From the NCBI GenBank assembly GCA_022827045.1, contig JAJDTQ010000027.1, forward strand, positions 1 to 11,260: a DNA stretch of 11,260 bases, in the 5' to 3' direction. Each line of letters starts with the position of its first letter. Positions within the stretch are counted from its first letter, which is position 1. The notes under the pieces were generated by a model that was not told where the DNA came from, did not search any database, and saw nothing but the letters and a program-made list of their open reading frames with translations. The position numbers and the translations under genes were made by a program. Shown one piece after another: positions 11,111 to 11,260 of the stretch. The DNA comes from Candidatus Binatia bacterium (GTDB lineage Bacteria; Desulfobacterota_B; Binatia; UBA9968; JAJDTQ01).

Positions 11111-11260
11111 CCTCTCTCCGCCCCCTCTCCCTGGGTTCGGCGTAGCCCCCTCTGGTTCCCTCTCCCTTTGGGAGAGGGTTGGGGTGAGGGTCTCCGGCTC
11201 AAGCAGTGGGTATCGGGGAGCCCTCACCCGGCCTTCGGCCACCCTCTCCCAGAGGGAGAG
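11102..11260. repeat. REP-like cluster of CCCTCTCCC hairpins, continuing past the window edge
   Basis: A 35-base imperfect tandem repeat begins at 11102 and 11137 (both TCGGCGTAGCC... and ending CCCTCTCCCT). The first copy includes the last codons and stop of the ThDP gene. It is followed by GGGTTGGGGTGAGGG-type sequence and its inverted counterpart CCCTCACCC (GGTGAGGG at 11183-11190 pairs with CCCTCACC at 11221-11228), a GGCC-TTC-GGCC hairpin (11230-11240) and CTCTCCC-AGA-GGGAGAG (11244-11260). This type of extragenic palindrome is scattered through many GC-rich genomes. No gene is seen after 11110. Confidence 0.8.
11158..11178 (+). terminator. Strong hairpin after the ThDP gene, possible terminator
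   Basis: CCCTCTCCC, a TTT loop and GGGAGAGGG form a perfect 9-base-pair stem 48 bases after the stop codon. There is no T-run behind it, so it is not a classical intrinsic terminator. It may still stop or protect the 3' end of the transcript. It is also one element of the repeat cluster. Confidence 0.4.

Noticed and set aside
9317..11242. A 641-codon minus-strand open frame opposite the ThDP gene
   Set aside because: The opposite strand encodes a complete enzyme with all cofactor motifs. The minus frame has no recognisable domain and runs into the repeat cluster.

Overview
This window is high-GC bacterial chromosome, dense in genes, with no rRNA, tRNA, CRISPR array or intact mobile element visible. 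The gene set (double-length UvrA, Mrp-type Fe-S carrier, DUF971 and DUF59 proteins, DUF4301, a small SET-domain protein, a BrnA antitoxin, and a ThDP enzyme of the acetolactate-synthase type) points to an uncultured Gram-negative-like lineage. A deltaproteobacterial or Tectomicrobia/Binatota-like origin is only a guess; no taxonomic marker is present.

Layout. Positions 9142 down to the left edge hold seven genes on the minus strand. In transcription order they are brnA (orphan antitoxin), a SET-domain methyltransferase, a DUF4301 protein, mrp, a DUF971 protein, a DUF59/MIP18-family protein and uvrA, whose 3' end lies outside the window. The last four are separated by only 10, 12 and 13 bases and very probably form one operon: three Fe-S or metal-cluster assembly factors followed by a giant nucleotide-excision-repair ATPase. 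The uvrA reading frame is open without interruption for 1613 codons. It encodes two complete UvrA-like halves joined by a Ser-Asn-Gly-rich linker, an architecture known in some bacteria such as chlamydiae.

Between brnA and the only plus-strand gene (9395-11110, ThDP enzyme) lies a 252-base divergent intergenic region. It contains a clear 3' remnant of a brnT toxin gene that still overlaps brnA. Upstream of the remnant is an AT-rich patch with a promoter-like sequence whose spacer is a palindrome, and then an 11-base-period direct repeat. The toxin's 5' half is missing, so the type II toxin-antitoxin locus looks degraded to an antitoxin-only state.

The right edge (11102-11260) is a REP-like cluster of CCCTCTCCC / GGGAGAGGG hairpins. 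Its first part is a 35-base imperfect tandem duplication that includes the stop codon of the ThDP gene.

I saw no convincing wholly new system. The most notable points are the eroded brnTA locus with its candidate operator, the tandem uvrA behind Fe-S assembly genes, and the repeat reaching into the end of a coding sequence.
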